From contig WACJ01000514.1 of NCBI GenBank assembly GCA_008973525.1, positions 1,922,001-1,986,000 of the forward strand: a DNA stretch of 64,000 bases, given 5' to 3'. Under the pieces are notes generated by a model. That model was not told the DNA's origin. It saw nothing but the letters and a program-made list of their open reading frames with translations, and ran no database searches. The first letter of the stretch is position 1. Each line of letters opens with the position of its first letter. Made by a program: the position numbers and the translations under genes. Shown here in pieces: positions 25,601 through 40,600 of the stretch. The DNA comes from Stenopsyche tienmushanensis (taxonomy: Eukaryota > Arthropoda > Insecta > Trichoptera > Stenopsychidae).

Positions 25601-28600
25601 GCACGGACCAGTCTTTTGATGCATCACACTAGAGAAGCTTCTGCGACAAGAGGATATATATTTTGTCATATGTAACGATCAAACGTTTAATTTATTGTGT
25701 TCTTTGCTCTTTTTTATAATGCCGAGTGGCAAACGAAAGACTTCCTTCCAAAGCATTGTGCTTGACCAACTGCTAAGAAGGAGAGAATATATAACAGGCT
25801 AAACAATCTATAAATCTTAGCATTTCTAATATTTCTTTAATGTTTGAAATCTAGTAATTATGCCCATCAGAAATTATAATATATCTGAAATATAGCCATT
25901 TAAACCATACAGTAAACAGCATTTTTACCATTTTTAAACAGTGCTACAAATTTACTAACTTGTAACATTCCTGATTTAGATTGTATAAACACTGGCTGAA
26001 GCAAAAATTAGCTTTATAAAAATTAGTGCGAAATTTCTGTCATTGCCTCTCGTATTATAATTTTGCTAAAAAATATTGACCTGGGATTTAGAGTGTAGAT
26101 GATATCCATTGATTGTCAATCGTCCGTTCACCCATTACTATTACTACTTACTAATCATACCCATTACTACTGATCGATAGCTTTCTCGGAAATTCCGGGA
26201 CAATAACTTCTATTCCGACATAACCCCGGACAATCTAAGACATTTGTCAGTCCTAAGCTTAATTTCTGAATCTACAAATTTTACATCTGAATGACCACAT
26301 CATTCAATAATTCTGTAGGATTGTTTTTAAGGAACTCTCCAAAAGTGACCCAAAATAAAGAAGAAGCATGTTTAAAATGAAAAAAATCCTATTAACTTAT
26401 TGCTTGATGTGTTATATCTGAGTTATTGCTTTAAGTAAAAAAAAAACTTATTATAACAGATCTTTTATTTTAGCTAGAGCTTCCTTTTTGCCGTTTAATT
26501 TATCATTCCAATGATGGAATCCTTTACATCTTCAATGGACCAAATTACCACAGATCGTATTTCACAAAGTCTCTTCGCTTTCACACACACACATTACACG
26601 ATAAAAAGCTTTCATCAACAAGTCTAGACGAATAAATTTAGCATTAAACCCAGAAGTATTGGACATGATATATCTCGGAACGAGGATATCACAATTTATT
26701 CAATTAAAACATCATTTCCCAAGATCATCATTCACCACCAAGTTAAAAATCACACCTTGACACATGTACCAAGATGTCGAGCTCTCCCTTGTATTCCTGT
26801 GTTAAAGATTCTATGTGTGGATTAGCTACGACTATAATTTTGTCTACTTGGACTACTGGCGTACTCAAAGTGTCTCATTAAAAATGTTTTATGGCCAGCT
26901 GCTGTAAATATATACGTTTGAGAGAATCTGTAAACATTATGATGCATTCTGGTCACAGCTTAACCTGCTGCAATAAAGTCACTAAATATTCCACCTTGTC
27001 TCGTCCAAGATAATTCCCGATGAAAATCTAGGAAATGAGTCTCTCAAAACAATTATCATCGAAACGGGAATGCTTCCTTTGTGCGAATAATTTTGGCATG
27101 GCTCAAAAGAAAGCAAAGCTTCGCTCCGCATTCGTTACAGACCAAGTTCTCCATACTCCTGTACTTTATAGAACAAACGTAGAATTTAATTAAAAAAATT
27201 ACACGCTTAAGCTCACAAAATACGACTCGTTTATATTCTCTCAATGAAAGAAACTTCTTTATGATATAATTAAAAACACGAAACGGCTTCCTCATGACTC
27301 TTTTTGAGGCATTGCAATATGGCTACGTGTAGGAAATTCACAATTTAATTGAAAATTAATACAATGTAAACACGTTTATTGTTATGAACCGAGATGGATA
27401 AATGCGTTAAAAACTCGTTTTCGCTTTATATATTGACCCTCTAGGTAAAATGCGAATTCGATTAAAATTTCAATTCCTAAAATGAAGAGCAATTACTAAA
27501 GTATTCAATGATTTCGACTGAACAAAAAGCACAAATTCATGTCCATGTTCCATGAGCAGTTTTCTCAATGGCTCATTTATGCAGGATCCATGTCGTTTCT
27601 TGTGTGTTTTAAATATCTATGATATTATATAGCAGCGGAGATTGCGTGCTGTAATTAGCTTATAAGTATCGCTTTTATATCAAATAATTTGTAGCACTGA
27701 ATTAATTTGACGTTAACTTCATAATGCTCTAACGATGAAGTCGATCATAAATTAAATCGCATGACAGACACTAACAAACCTTATTTATGTTCTATTAAAT
27801 TAGTAGGATTCCTGTATAACCATTTGTTTCATTTAGAAAAAATAAAAATGTTTTAATCTGATCAATCTAATATAATATGATCATCATTCTATAACAACAT
27901 CATCTTACGATAATCTCTCTGTTGAGAAAAAAATACCAACCATTTTTATTCAAAAATGTGTATAACTACTGCTATTTTTTCAATAGTTTTTCTTAAGACT
28001 ATTGAATATTGGCATATTATATTAAGTTCTGTAATTTTATTGAAAAGGTTGGAATTCAAATCCTTACTGTTGAAAAAAATCATATTGATAATACATTTGA
28101 AAGATCATATATATTTCTATATTTTCAAGAAAAAAATCGCAAACGAATGATGTAAAAAGTTTGAATTAAGGGTTCAAAAATAGGTCCTTTTTAACTGTAA
28201 ATACACAGTATAATGAAATGAACCTTTTTGATAATTATAATGACACTCTTATATAATACAAAATAAAATTGTAATTAAAATATATATATATTATATCGTT
28301 CGCAGTGTTGATCAGTTTCTTTCATTCAGGCTCACATGAAATGCGTTAAAAAGATTCATAATCTGTATGAGTAGCGCTATCATATAACACTCAATCAATA
28401 CTTTTTTGTTTAAAAGTAACAAAATGGCGCTGGTTTGAAAAAAAGTTTGTAAAAATATACCTTTTTTTGGGATTTTTTTAATGTAAGACGTACGATAAAA
28501 TTAATATTTTGACCTTATTTTGCGAGCTACCATAGCCATATATGTGTAAAATAAGCTTGTAAAATTTCAGACCAATCGGCGACTTGGTTTTTCGAAACTC

Positions 28601-31600
28601 TTTCAACGCCACGTGCAAAAATGTCGTTTCGTAAAAAGCGCGTTTAAAGTTTTAAGTGCTAAAAAATTGTTGAGAGATTCCGGCTCCATAAAGCAATCCT
28701 TCAGCTATCTAAGCCTTTTCTTTTTTGACTGATCTGGCGTCTCTGCGAGCTGTTCTAGCTTTTTTAGAAGATCGACCATTATTCTTAAAATAGCTTCAAT
28801 CCCTTCGTTAAAAATGCAAACTGTAGATGTCGCGATTTTCAATATTTTTTTGCCACAAAAAATATGTTTCGGTATCAGAGACCATTCGAACGCATTGAAA
28901 CTCTCACTGTTATTTTTGGGTGTTCAAATAAAGGCATCTTTTCAGTAAATCATCAGATGATAATTCTTCATAAATGGGCCTTAAGAATTGCTAAATTTCC
29001 TCTTTGAGAGCGGGATGATGCTTGTACAAATATAACGATCTTGTAGTTGCATGCTTTTGCCATTTGCACCAAGAATCTGCGCCTTCCGAACAGTGTGAAT
29101 GCTGAGGGGCTTCATCAGTCGAAATTTTATAATAGTATGTAGCACAAATAGCATTTTTCATATTTTCTATTGAGTCAGAATGTCGGCAGATAGCTAAGCC
29201 ATAATAATTAGATAAATCTTTTAACAATTCATTAGTTAACTATTCGATTTTCGAAGCAGTTCATACAAAGCTCTTTTTTTGTGCCCTTATTATCCAATTG
29301 CTTATTCGCCTTGTCTTTTATTTCTAACATTCGTCGAAGAGTCGTTGGGGCAAAATTGTTTGTTATAGCAAATAATATCCAAATCTTCTTCCAAAAAAAT
29401 ATTTATCAGTATGCAATATATTGAATTACATCCGCGTTTAATGAAGAATGAATACAATTTGGCAATCGCGAGCATATACAGATTTCTGAAATAATTTCAA
29501 ATTATAATATTCTGCCAAAGGACACCAATTTCAACTAATTATCTCATATGCAAAATGCCAACATAAATACATATAACTTGAAAAATCTCCCATTAAGATC
29601 ACTTACGTTCCGGATGTGGCACAATCTAAAGATTCTCAGCATATTACGCTCAATTTATTTTTAGGTGTTCAATTCTTAACGTCCAATACTTCTTAAGTTG
29701 CAATATCCATTATTGGACCTGGGCGATTTCAATATAAGTTTATTTTCTTTGCTTATATATTCTTAGGCTGTAATAGTACCAAAAAGTTTTGAATCCGAAA
29801 TTTTATAATTAGAATCTAATAACTAGCTCACTATATGAACATTGTGTCACTTATCTATTATAATTTGCATTCAATTCTAATTCATTTTAGCTTCATTTTT
29901 ATTTAAATATTCGCTTTCTTCAATAAATTGCCGAAATCCAGACAATCAGATAGCTATTGAATCGAAAAGATCTATCGGAAAAATTAACTTTTCAAATCCC
30001 TCAATTTTTTATAAATCCAGGAACTAATAAATTCTTATTTAATACTTGGAGAAATCGATATTTAGAACATTCTTATATATATTTATTCTAGATCCAACAC
30101 ATTAAGCTTTAGCTCTGTCTTCAATGTTCAACATTGATGTAAATTGTTATGCATTTTGAAATAGTTTGTTAAATTATTCGCTTGATGAAGACCTCTTGAG
30201 ACTAGCCAATAGTTTAACATGAAGGAATTTTGTGAATTATTCAGAATCTGCGATATGATAAACTGCAATATTTAAAACATAGTCTAATATATCCACAAAA
30301 AAATGGAATTTTCAATATCATGTAAGAGCAAAATTGATAGAATTATTATATTATTTCATCTTTAAATCTGTATTGATCCATCAAATCCATTTTTTGACAA
30401 TCAAATTTATCTTTTACTGTGATTGTATATATGCTATTTTTACATAATTTCGGGATGTAAGCAATTTTTGCAGAATGTAGGAATGATATTGTTTCAAAAT
30501 AGTATGTGATGTGTTGGTGTATGATATGAAAGTATCAGTCTTGCACCGCATCTAAAAAAAGACGATGAGGACTGCATCTCCCGGCACTTAGCATTTTCAA
30601 AGGGCTTGTTACGGCTAACCCAGCATTGTATGTATGCACAAGGCTTGTGAAGTCACAAAAGAGATGTTATAGTGGAAACCGAATAAATTCAGCCCGGGAC
30701 CAACTTATAAATGTATAGTTAGAAATGGATGTAGCGTGGTAAAAGAGAGGCATCTCTACTTTGTGGGATTGACTTTTGCCCTCTGGTTTACAACGCTCAC
30801 CGCTCCACGACTACACAAATAAAATATAAAACGCCATCGGCTTTCGTTTCGCAGAGAGCTGTTAATTTCACGTGTCCACGTGGCTTGGTGTAGAGCACGT
30901 GCAAATTTTTTTCACCACGTATCGTACATCATTTTATGTAATGCAACTCACATTCATAATGTGACCGCGTGCCGTACGCATATTAGTGACGCGCCAGGAA
31001 TGTGGAAATTTCTCGTTCGTATGTAAATAAATTGCACACGTTTTTTAGACCTTCCCACTATCTCGCCAGAGCCGGACTGTGATTAATTCATAAACTTATC
31101 AATGAAAAATAACTAGCTTCATCAACATGAATGGCTTTTATACTAGGTTTTAACCTGTAAATCGCAACTCCACAAACTGTTGCTCCTCGACTTACAGAGT
31201 TCCATTCTATTATTTTAAATGCAAGTCAAAACGTTATAAATATAAATAAAAAAAATAAAAAAAATAATAATCATTTATTGCTATAGGTTTGAATTAAAAG
31301 AAAGGTCTTCAAAATTTTGAAAAACGACCTCAAATAACGAAGAAAAAAATTGAAATGAAAAGATCCTACGAACTTATTGAAAATTATAAATAGAGCAAAT
31401 TTCTACTTTTTCTCTCCCCTTGAATTTACTTTGGCTCTGAGGTAGCAATTTCCAGATTTAAGGGGGAGTTCTGGCTTTGATATGGGTGATTTGAATGGAC
31501 TTTGGATGTTAGATGTTTTATCTAAACATTTATTAAGAATATATTTATTTGCACGTTAATCACACAAAGCAAAGATTTATTAAAGAACTTCAATGACATT

Positions 31601-34600
31601 TAAAGAAAATACAAGCACAAATTTATAACAAAATGATCATCTTGAATCACAAGTATGTAGATTTATTAAAAAGCTAATTTAAGGATGCAAAATATTTCAT
31701 ACTATATAATAGAAAATCGAACTATGGAAATATTATTAATAATGATGACTTAAGACTATATTTTTAAAATTCATCCTAGATATCCTAATGTTAAAAAGCT
31801 AAAAGCACACAAGTATTATATATAAATCTTATTTAACAATATTCATAGATGATTTTTTTAAGGGTGAAAATTTTTGTGGTCGTTTCCCATTGATTGTGTT
31901 TGAAAAAAATATCATTTTTAAACAGGATATCGAATATTTTTAGAGCACACTGTATTAGCATAATTAAAAAAATCAATATTGAAATAAATCAGATTCAGTG
32001 TACAAAATATTCAGATGTTAACGTTAAACGCTGCATATAATCGCCGATGAATCATTAAAACCAGTTATTTCTTTTAAAAATTACCATTAATTAGTATACA
32101 TTTTATGCGAAGCCTCAAATAGTTTTAGGATGTGTATACTGTTCTGAATTATTACAAATTTATTCCTTGTCAGCGTTTCTTTATCATTTTTTAATGCGGT
32201 CGCCGGCTCATTAGATCATTGACATAATAAAATAAGATCATAAAAGAAGCAACAGTAGACAGATTTTTTTTAATTACTTTACTTTATAATTGAAATGCTT
32301 AATGGATTTTTCTCCAATAAAATGTTTGGGGATTGATATAATTTCCATTAGTTTAAAAAACACCGAATTTAACATATCTCAGCCTAATGTCTAATGGAAT
32401 ACTAAAGCTAACTAATTTTATGACGCAATTTCCATATTAAATGTAGTCGATACTTTGCCTATTAAGTTCTTATATTCCTCGTATTTATTGCTTCAAATGT
32501 CTTTTCCAGAAAGTGTTAAAGATGCCATTAAAACCTCATCTCGATGCGACGGTCCATCGGAATAATTCATTCGAGCTGATGCGCTCATCGCGCCTCAAAT
32601 TATGCGTAATTTCAAAGGGTTAAATTACCATCTTTTGCAGGCTTATAAATATAAAAACGCAATCGGAGATGGCTCGGGCTGAAAACGTTAAATATCCTAT
32701 TACACGATTGTATTCGAGATACGTCGACCCAATAAAGGAGCAATAAAACGTATCTAAAAATCTCCGCGAGACCGAGGTCAGTGAGCTTTTCCTTGAAGGC
32801 GTCCATTAATTGTAAACTAAATAAATTAGTCCTGTCGACATGTCGGGTCCCGAGGATACCTGAGGAAATATTTCAAACCGCGGAGCTTTTCACATCGCGG
32901 GAAGTTTTCTTTGACGTTAACATTATTCAAGGCATTTCATAATCATCTTTGACACGGTTGCTGAATTTCACTACGCTTGGCGCATTTGATGATTTTATTT
33001 TCTTTGGAGGTTTTACATAAACATGAAGCACTTAAGACGTCTACTGACTGAAAGACAGTCAAACAAATAAATTGTCAAGTATTTGCCATATTTCCCTTGT
33101 TGAACAAATTATTTGTAGATCGTCTTTAACAGGGATAAATCAATGTTTGTAGAATATATTTCACATGATTCATCATTTTATTACGGATCTAAAAAAATGA
33201 TGATGAAAACCTTCTTGAAGATATTGTTGAACTTCATTAAGTAGATATACAAATTAGTCCATTAAATGTTAAACATTTCATGTAAAGCATTCAAAGAACA
33301 CAATTTTAGGTAAAGCAGATAAAACTAACTATAATTAAATTGACACATTTTTGAACATTTATACATATGAAAATAGTATTATGGGATATAGGCGATCTCT
33401 ATAGGAGACTATTCTGATGAAAGGATCTTTAATGGGATGATTTTCCATTAACGTCCACAAGTAGTTATCTTAACTCTTTACAGTCCGTGCCCGCGTTAAC
33501 GCATGATGAGAATGACATGACTTTAGCTTAAAAATATCATACAAATTTGATATACATTTCCTCCCAGAGATAATAGTACACACATGTATGAATATTTTAA
33601 TCGTATAAATATATATAATTGTCACCCATCTGCAAAATATAGCATAAAAACATTTCATAATTCAAATATAATTTTAATTTAGAAAGACAAATTGACTGGA
33701 TATTCTTTAAGTACTTCCACTTTTCCATGGGTGTTTTACTTTATTCATAAGTTTAATATGTTTCCTATGGGATACTTTCAATGATAGGGTTTTTTTTTAA
33801 TATAGTGAAAATATTTTATAAATGTGTTTGTGCCAATGTGTTTTGCTTGGTGCGATTGCTAATCTTCTTTGTGCTTGTGTAAGTACTTGTAATTATCAAT
33901 TTGGTTTTACATAAACACATTTAAATTTACAATGTTAACAAGGTGGGAAAATGGGTTGATGGGTTCCACGCGTCATTTTGGAATATTTTTCACAATGTTC
34001 TTCTGTAACTCTCTTATCTTAATATTTATTTTACCATTCAAGCACAACGGAAGACCCATTCATATAATTAATATTATAAAATTATATTTTTTGCAATTTA
34101 TCGCATGTCGCAGAATGAAAACCACTATTACGTTTACATATATCAATGCAATAAACTATTTTGAATTATATAAATTTTACTAAATATGTAGCGTTTCGTG
34201 CAAAACTTTCTCGAGCCCCAATCGAAATTTAGTGTGAAATATCCGAACTGTAAAGTGTTTTAAGATGAGCGAAATTATCATTAGCTTAAAATTATTGTTG
34301 CAAATCCAGAAATTTACAGACAGCCCTACACGGCTTTATTAATTGCCTAAATATTAACTTTTCTAGATTTAGAAAATCAAGATAATTTTGGATCAAGACG
34401 ATGGATCGAAAATATTAATACTCGATCTCCAGAATATGTTAGTCTGTCAAACCCAAACCTTTATAATAAGAGTTAGCAGGATCTAATCCAATATACTAAC
34501 ATTTGATCTTATGCTTTTAGTGTACAAATATAAAAAGCATTCCATTCTGAGCCTACATATTTTTTCGTTTTGTATGTAGATAATAAAATATAAGCCCTAA

Positions 34601-37600
34601 CCGTGCAAAATACTTTTGTATGTTCAACCTATATTCAAATATTATATTTTCCAATGATGCTTGCAAAATCATGCATAGCTATAATAACCAGAAGTAGTTC
34701 AACACGGAGATAATGCTCAAAACATATTTATTCTGTTAGAATATAATATTTGGTGACTATTTCAAATGTAATGGAAATAATCACACATAATTTTTAACGA
34801 AAAACTTCATAGAATCCCATATTGGCTCTTATATTTTTATGAAATCCCCAAAATTCTCACACTCAATTCTGTATCCTTAATTTATGGTTCTTAATCCTTT
34901 TTAAATAAAAATCACATAATAAATGTAGTAAAATTTAAGATTTTTGCTAAACACTCAGATCTCACTGAGCTTAGGGAGAATCAAGCAGTAAAAATGCTTA
35001 TATTTTAATTAGGCATATTGATTTTTTTTTTACATTTTGCATAAATATCAAGATCACAAATCAATCTGGATGTCCCTTGTGATTCACTTGGGGCTAGAGG
35101 TAGCCGTGTTACCCACATAAATTAAGGTTGTATCAAATAGACGCGACCGGCCGTTTCTCAGGCTTCTCGGAGGGAAATGCCTTCAGTATGGCCCGAAGCA
35201 GCTTCTTTATTTTTTTGGTCAAATAACACGGTTTCAGTTTGTTTTTATCGGGTAAAACGATCGACCTTTACTTTTAGGAAGACGCGCTACCAACAATAAC
35301 TTACCGAAACCAGTTGGGTCGGTGCGTTTTTATACTCGGCCTAGTGTGAAAGTGAACAGAATGATAATGCATGCTAAGATCATGCACACACGTATATGCG
35401 TGTCTATAAAACGGAATATGTTTATGTGTCGGAAATACCACAACGATGAGGAGCGTTTATGTCGATTCTATCGGCACGACATTGTCTTCTGATCCCCCGT
35501 TGATGACCCAAATTGGGTCCTGGTGGCTTTATGACACCGCGACATTCGAAAAAAATATACAAACGATTCTAGGAGGAGACGAGAAGGATCGTTTCATTAG
35601 CGTGGGAACCATGAAAACAGCCCTTGTTGGTATGCCAAGGTTCTGTAAATGCTTCCAGAACGAGAAAAAAGAGCTTCGGCGAATCTCACGAAATATCTCT
35701 AACGATTATATTGTTATATGCAGCTTTTTTTCAGCCGGAATACGTTATATTTGAATAAAATTAATGATGACCTGCAAATTTGCTAATACTAAAAGACAAC
35801 ATTTAAAGTTTAGAGAAGCAACATTTTATGTGTTTTAAGCACCGTTTGATATAATTTATATTTAAATAAAGTATTATTTAGTTTGAAATTTAATTAAATC
35901 TAAAACTTCGAGCACAAATATTTTATACGAATAATAAAATTAACTAGTGCTTAATCAATAATGATCATATTGCTATCAATTTTTTGACATTTAAAATAAT
36001 GTTATTGTTAGTAACACTTGGTCTAGTGGATTCATTACAAATTCTATATCATTTATAATATAAAAGAAGTTAAGACTCCGATTCTAAATTGATTTTTTTT
36101 TCGATTTCAATTTACAAATTTAAAATACACTTGAATCTGTTTTTATGCAATAGATACATTCCACGGGGAATCGCATATAAAAAAATCGCATAAAAAAGAT
36201 TTGAACTACATCGAAAACTGATGGATAGGTTCCATTATTTTTCAAAACCGCATAACTTCAAATCAATGTGACAGAATGCGCCAAAAATCGCATAAAAAAG
36301 TTTATCAAATAAATCATATAAATAAAAACACTACACATATTTATCTTAGAATTGCTTTATTAAAGTCTATTTTACACTATAATCGTACAAATTACAAATC
36401 GTAATCTTTCTGTATTGAAATTGTCTTTTTTAAAATCGGTGATTAAACTTTGCGACGATTTGACCATTATTTTTTTATGCAGTTCGTGATTTGGCGACAT
36501 GCAATTCTTAAGCTCCCGTAGGAATTTGAAAGCTCGTTCATTATTTAATTAATGTACAACAAATAGATTAATTGCAAAGTTGACTAGCTTCTTGTATAAC
36601 CTTTACAGTAAGGGAGGTGGAGTTTCTTCCACTTCAATATCATCTTTTATTTCTTTGCTGCCATGTAGAATCAAACCAATAATATCATCGTCATTCAAGG
36701 GAGTAATTCATCGACATCATTTTGAGAAAGAGTATCAAAGTCTTCTCCATCAAGTTGATTTGCCAAAGCAATTATTCCGTTAGCCCATCGCCCTATACAC
36801 ACTCACACTTTAACGCTTGTAACTTGCACTGTGTTAGTTTTTTTGGTTGTTTTTTATTCACATAAAAAAGCTTCGTCCTCTATAGAAAAATGATGGATAG
36901 ATTCCGTTATTTTGGAAAACCGCATAACTTCAAAATCGCATTAAAAAGATCCGCATAAAACCATACCCAAGTGTATATTTTAAAGGAAGGCAATCTTCAT
37001 TGATTTGCTTCTTTTAATCCGCACATTACATAGAACTTTAGTATGTAATAAGTCCACAAATTTGAATAGAATAATACAAAACGGACTTTTTTGTACAAAA
37101 CTGTTTTTATAATGTTTCTTCCCTATTATTCTTTTAATCAATACATTTTGAAAAATATTCATTATACATGATTTTCGACTGTAAAAGCAACGTACCTTAA
37201 TAAAATATGATTGTGGTATCAAATATTTTTTTAGAAAACTTAAGAATTTAAGCTTTTTCATGACTCGGGAGATAATTCATTCATAGTTTACATATATAAC
37301 ACTTTGTAAATGATTTAAAATGCCAATTTAATATTTGAAAATATGATATGTTTCATTCGGTGCGATAGTTTTAGATCACAATTTATATTGCAAATACACC
37401 TGCGTTTCCAGTTAATTATGTTAATTAATATTATTACACAATTTCAATTAGCAAAAACCGGATTCGAAAACACGCATATTCATTTATGAGATCGAAAGTT
37501 CCAAAGTACTGGAATATATTATGGTAATGCACATAACCGTAGTTTTAGCAGTAACGGTCTACGGTATGAAAAATAGTATTGATATCATGACATCGACAGG

Positions 37601-40600
37601 AAGGTATTCGATGCTTTGAAAATAATTTTAATTGATAGTTTTCCCTAAGAATACTCGATTCGTTAGTGTATTTATGTGAAGCAGCATATTTGAGGGTTGT
37701 AATCAAGTGATTTAGTTATCTGATGAGCATGTAAATATGTTTATTCCGTTTCTCAATCCTTTCTCACAGCGGGCACGGATTCTGTGCAGGTCTTCTGATC
37801 CCTTTGACACTCAGGAATCCCGCCTCGATCTCAAAAGGGCCGGACTTGGAACAATAAAAATAGTCAACGACAATAAAACACGACTTCTGGACCATAAGTC
37901 ACGGCCACTTCCCACCCGAAGAATCCCGCTTAAATCAACACAACCTTTAATGAGTTATATTTTTAATTTATTTAAGATAAACGGGACATCCTATATGATC
38001 ATATATTTTTTCTAGCGGGGCATACGTCTCGTTTTCTATTTGAGGATCGGTTTTTTCGTCGATCGGAGCGGATAACGTCGGCGCTCTTTCATTGTGAGAT
38101 AAGCAACCTATGAAGGCTGTAAGATATCCGCCGCCACCTGATTCAACTCGCCTCCTTTTTCTCAATGCTCTTTTTCATTTTGTCCAAACGGAAGGCCATC
38201 AAGTTCTGCTGGTCTCCGAAAACGAATCCAATGCAAATTGCGTACCGTGTGAAACTAGCGCTCCGGCCATTAATCAATCAGTTCGCCGAGGTGCCGATTT
38301 ATTGCGAATGACACGTTTGTAAACTTGTCATCGGATGTGAATTGAGCGAGTATAAATTACTTTATCGTTTTTTTGCAAACTCAAAAAAGAGCCGGTTGTT
38401 ATACAAAGCCGTTCCAAATTGAATGATAATACGCAAAGTCAAAAAAATGCTCAAGCTTTATCGCTTCCAACATGATATAATTGTTGATGAATTTATAATT
38501 TTTCGATATTTCTTTTACTAAGGCATTGTACATCAGCAGATTCCGCGTATAAATAGTTTTAATAGCATCTTAATGGGTTTTGGTTGATTTGAATAAATAC
38601 GCCATATCGATTGTATTTTATATGGCACTAATATAAAAGCGGCATCGTCTGGCTTATTTTCTGTTGTTTAAGATGAGAAAATGCTATGGACAACGACATT
38701 ATTGAAAATTAAATTGCCCATGAAGATATGTAGTAAATTTTTAAAACTGTTTAAAGTCGACTTTAAGTCGATTGATTATATTTGATCGATGTAAACATAT
38801 TTTAATATAAATTTATCAATTGATAAATATGAAAAATATTTTATGTTTGATTGAAATATACATTAAATCACATTTTTTTAATGAAAACCCTTAGTTGTGG
38901 ATAGGGAATCCAATCCCGAGCCAAAATTTCGATCCCGGGATTTTGGGATTGTACCATCCCGGGATCAGTCCCGGGTTCCCGGGATCGAGATTTTTAATAG
39001 TTTAAGAAAATACATTGATAAATTGAATCAAAAGTGACTAATAAGTCCAAAAATAGATAAATAAAACATTAAAAATCCAAATATTATTTTGAAAATATGC
39101 ACGAAGCAACATTAAAGCATCGATTTAATCTGGATCTGATTTTGGTAGCCAGGCAACCTGCTGCTAAAAATGCACTCTCAGTCACCAAACTCGTTGGAGG
39201 TATCGTCATCATATATTTAAATGCTAGTTCGAGTTGATGACCGCGTAAGTCCCCATTTTCGTATAACACCATCAATGTAATTGATAAAATTCCTTTCTGC
39301 TGAGACACGCACTAAAACTCGAAAAATTCCCGATTTCCCGATAAATTATTTATTTCCGTCGCTGCAGATGAATACTTATGTACGAAAATACTTTGATGTG
39401 GTTCGTAATTATATTACGGAGGTATACAAAAATTCTGAACCCCGCATCTATTATATTTCATATCGATATTCCCATTATTAGAATCGAGGTGTAGTAAATA
39501 CATCACCGGTAGGGAAAGGTTAATATAACAATTTGAAAAACATATATGTACTGTATATGTATACATAGATTACACAGTTACTGCCCCTAGGCGTCGCCTA
39601 AGTTCGTCGATTAGTAACTACGCCACTGTTTCAAAGCGTCCAGATTTCGGCGGGAATGTCTCGATTTAGTAGCCTTCATCGTACTGGTGAGGTGTACGAT
39701 TTCTGTTAGATAAAAATTTCAATCCTGAATTTTTCGAGATTACGTTTACTAATCCCGGCATTCATGAGCACCTCAAACTGTCCGGGATCCCGGGATCCGG
39801 AATCCCTAGTTGTAAATACTTGTTGTCTCAGAATGGAATGCTTTTTATGTTTATTTTAGAATCATCAGATTAAATGTTGGTATAGCGAATTAGATCTTCT
39901 TGTTATATAATTTTAAGCTTAAATGCAGATTGTGGAAAAAATATTCATTGTACCAAAAATTAGGGTGATCAAAAGTATCAATATTCCCAATCGATCTGGA
40001 TTTATTCTGATTTCCTGTTCATGAATTCTAAAAAAATCTCCTACAATGATCGCCTACATTCGATTACTGATTATGGTACCTTAAGAAGAAATAGAAAATG
40101 TATATCAAACAAATAGAAGTCTTGAAAATGAATCCTTGAAGGAAGATTATGCCAAAGTAAAAGATGATTTATTTGACAAAAATAATTGCTTACATGTGAA
40201 ATCTTAATATCATGCCTCAATCCATCAAATTTCGCCTATAATATCCAAGGAGTTTTGAATCAGCCTTATATAAATATGCACGGTTGAATAATATTTTTAT
40301 TCTATAAATATTAAACAATAGTTATTGATATTATGTACAATAAATCACCAAGTGATTGTTGTGGTAAATAATAGAAATGCACAATAATCGGAAACATAAT
40401 CTATATAAAAATCATTATTGTGGCAGACTTTCAGGGATCAAAATTTAAATTTTAGTATTTAGTATTTCTTAATTTTTGCATTAATGTAAACTGATTTTCT
40501 ATATGATATCAGCAATTACCGCTACGAATTTTCGGAATGATCATAATGTAATGACACATATTTTACTATAAAGATGCTTAAAAAAATCATATTAAGGCAT

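Noticed and set aside
35446..35754. 102-codon open frame on the + strand
   Set aside because: No recognisable domain, second half is in AT-rich DNA, no splice context; probably chance in a GC-richer island.
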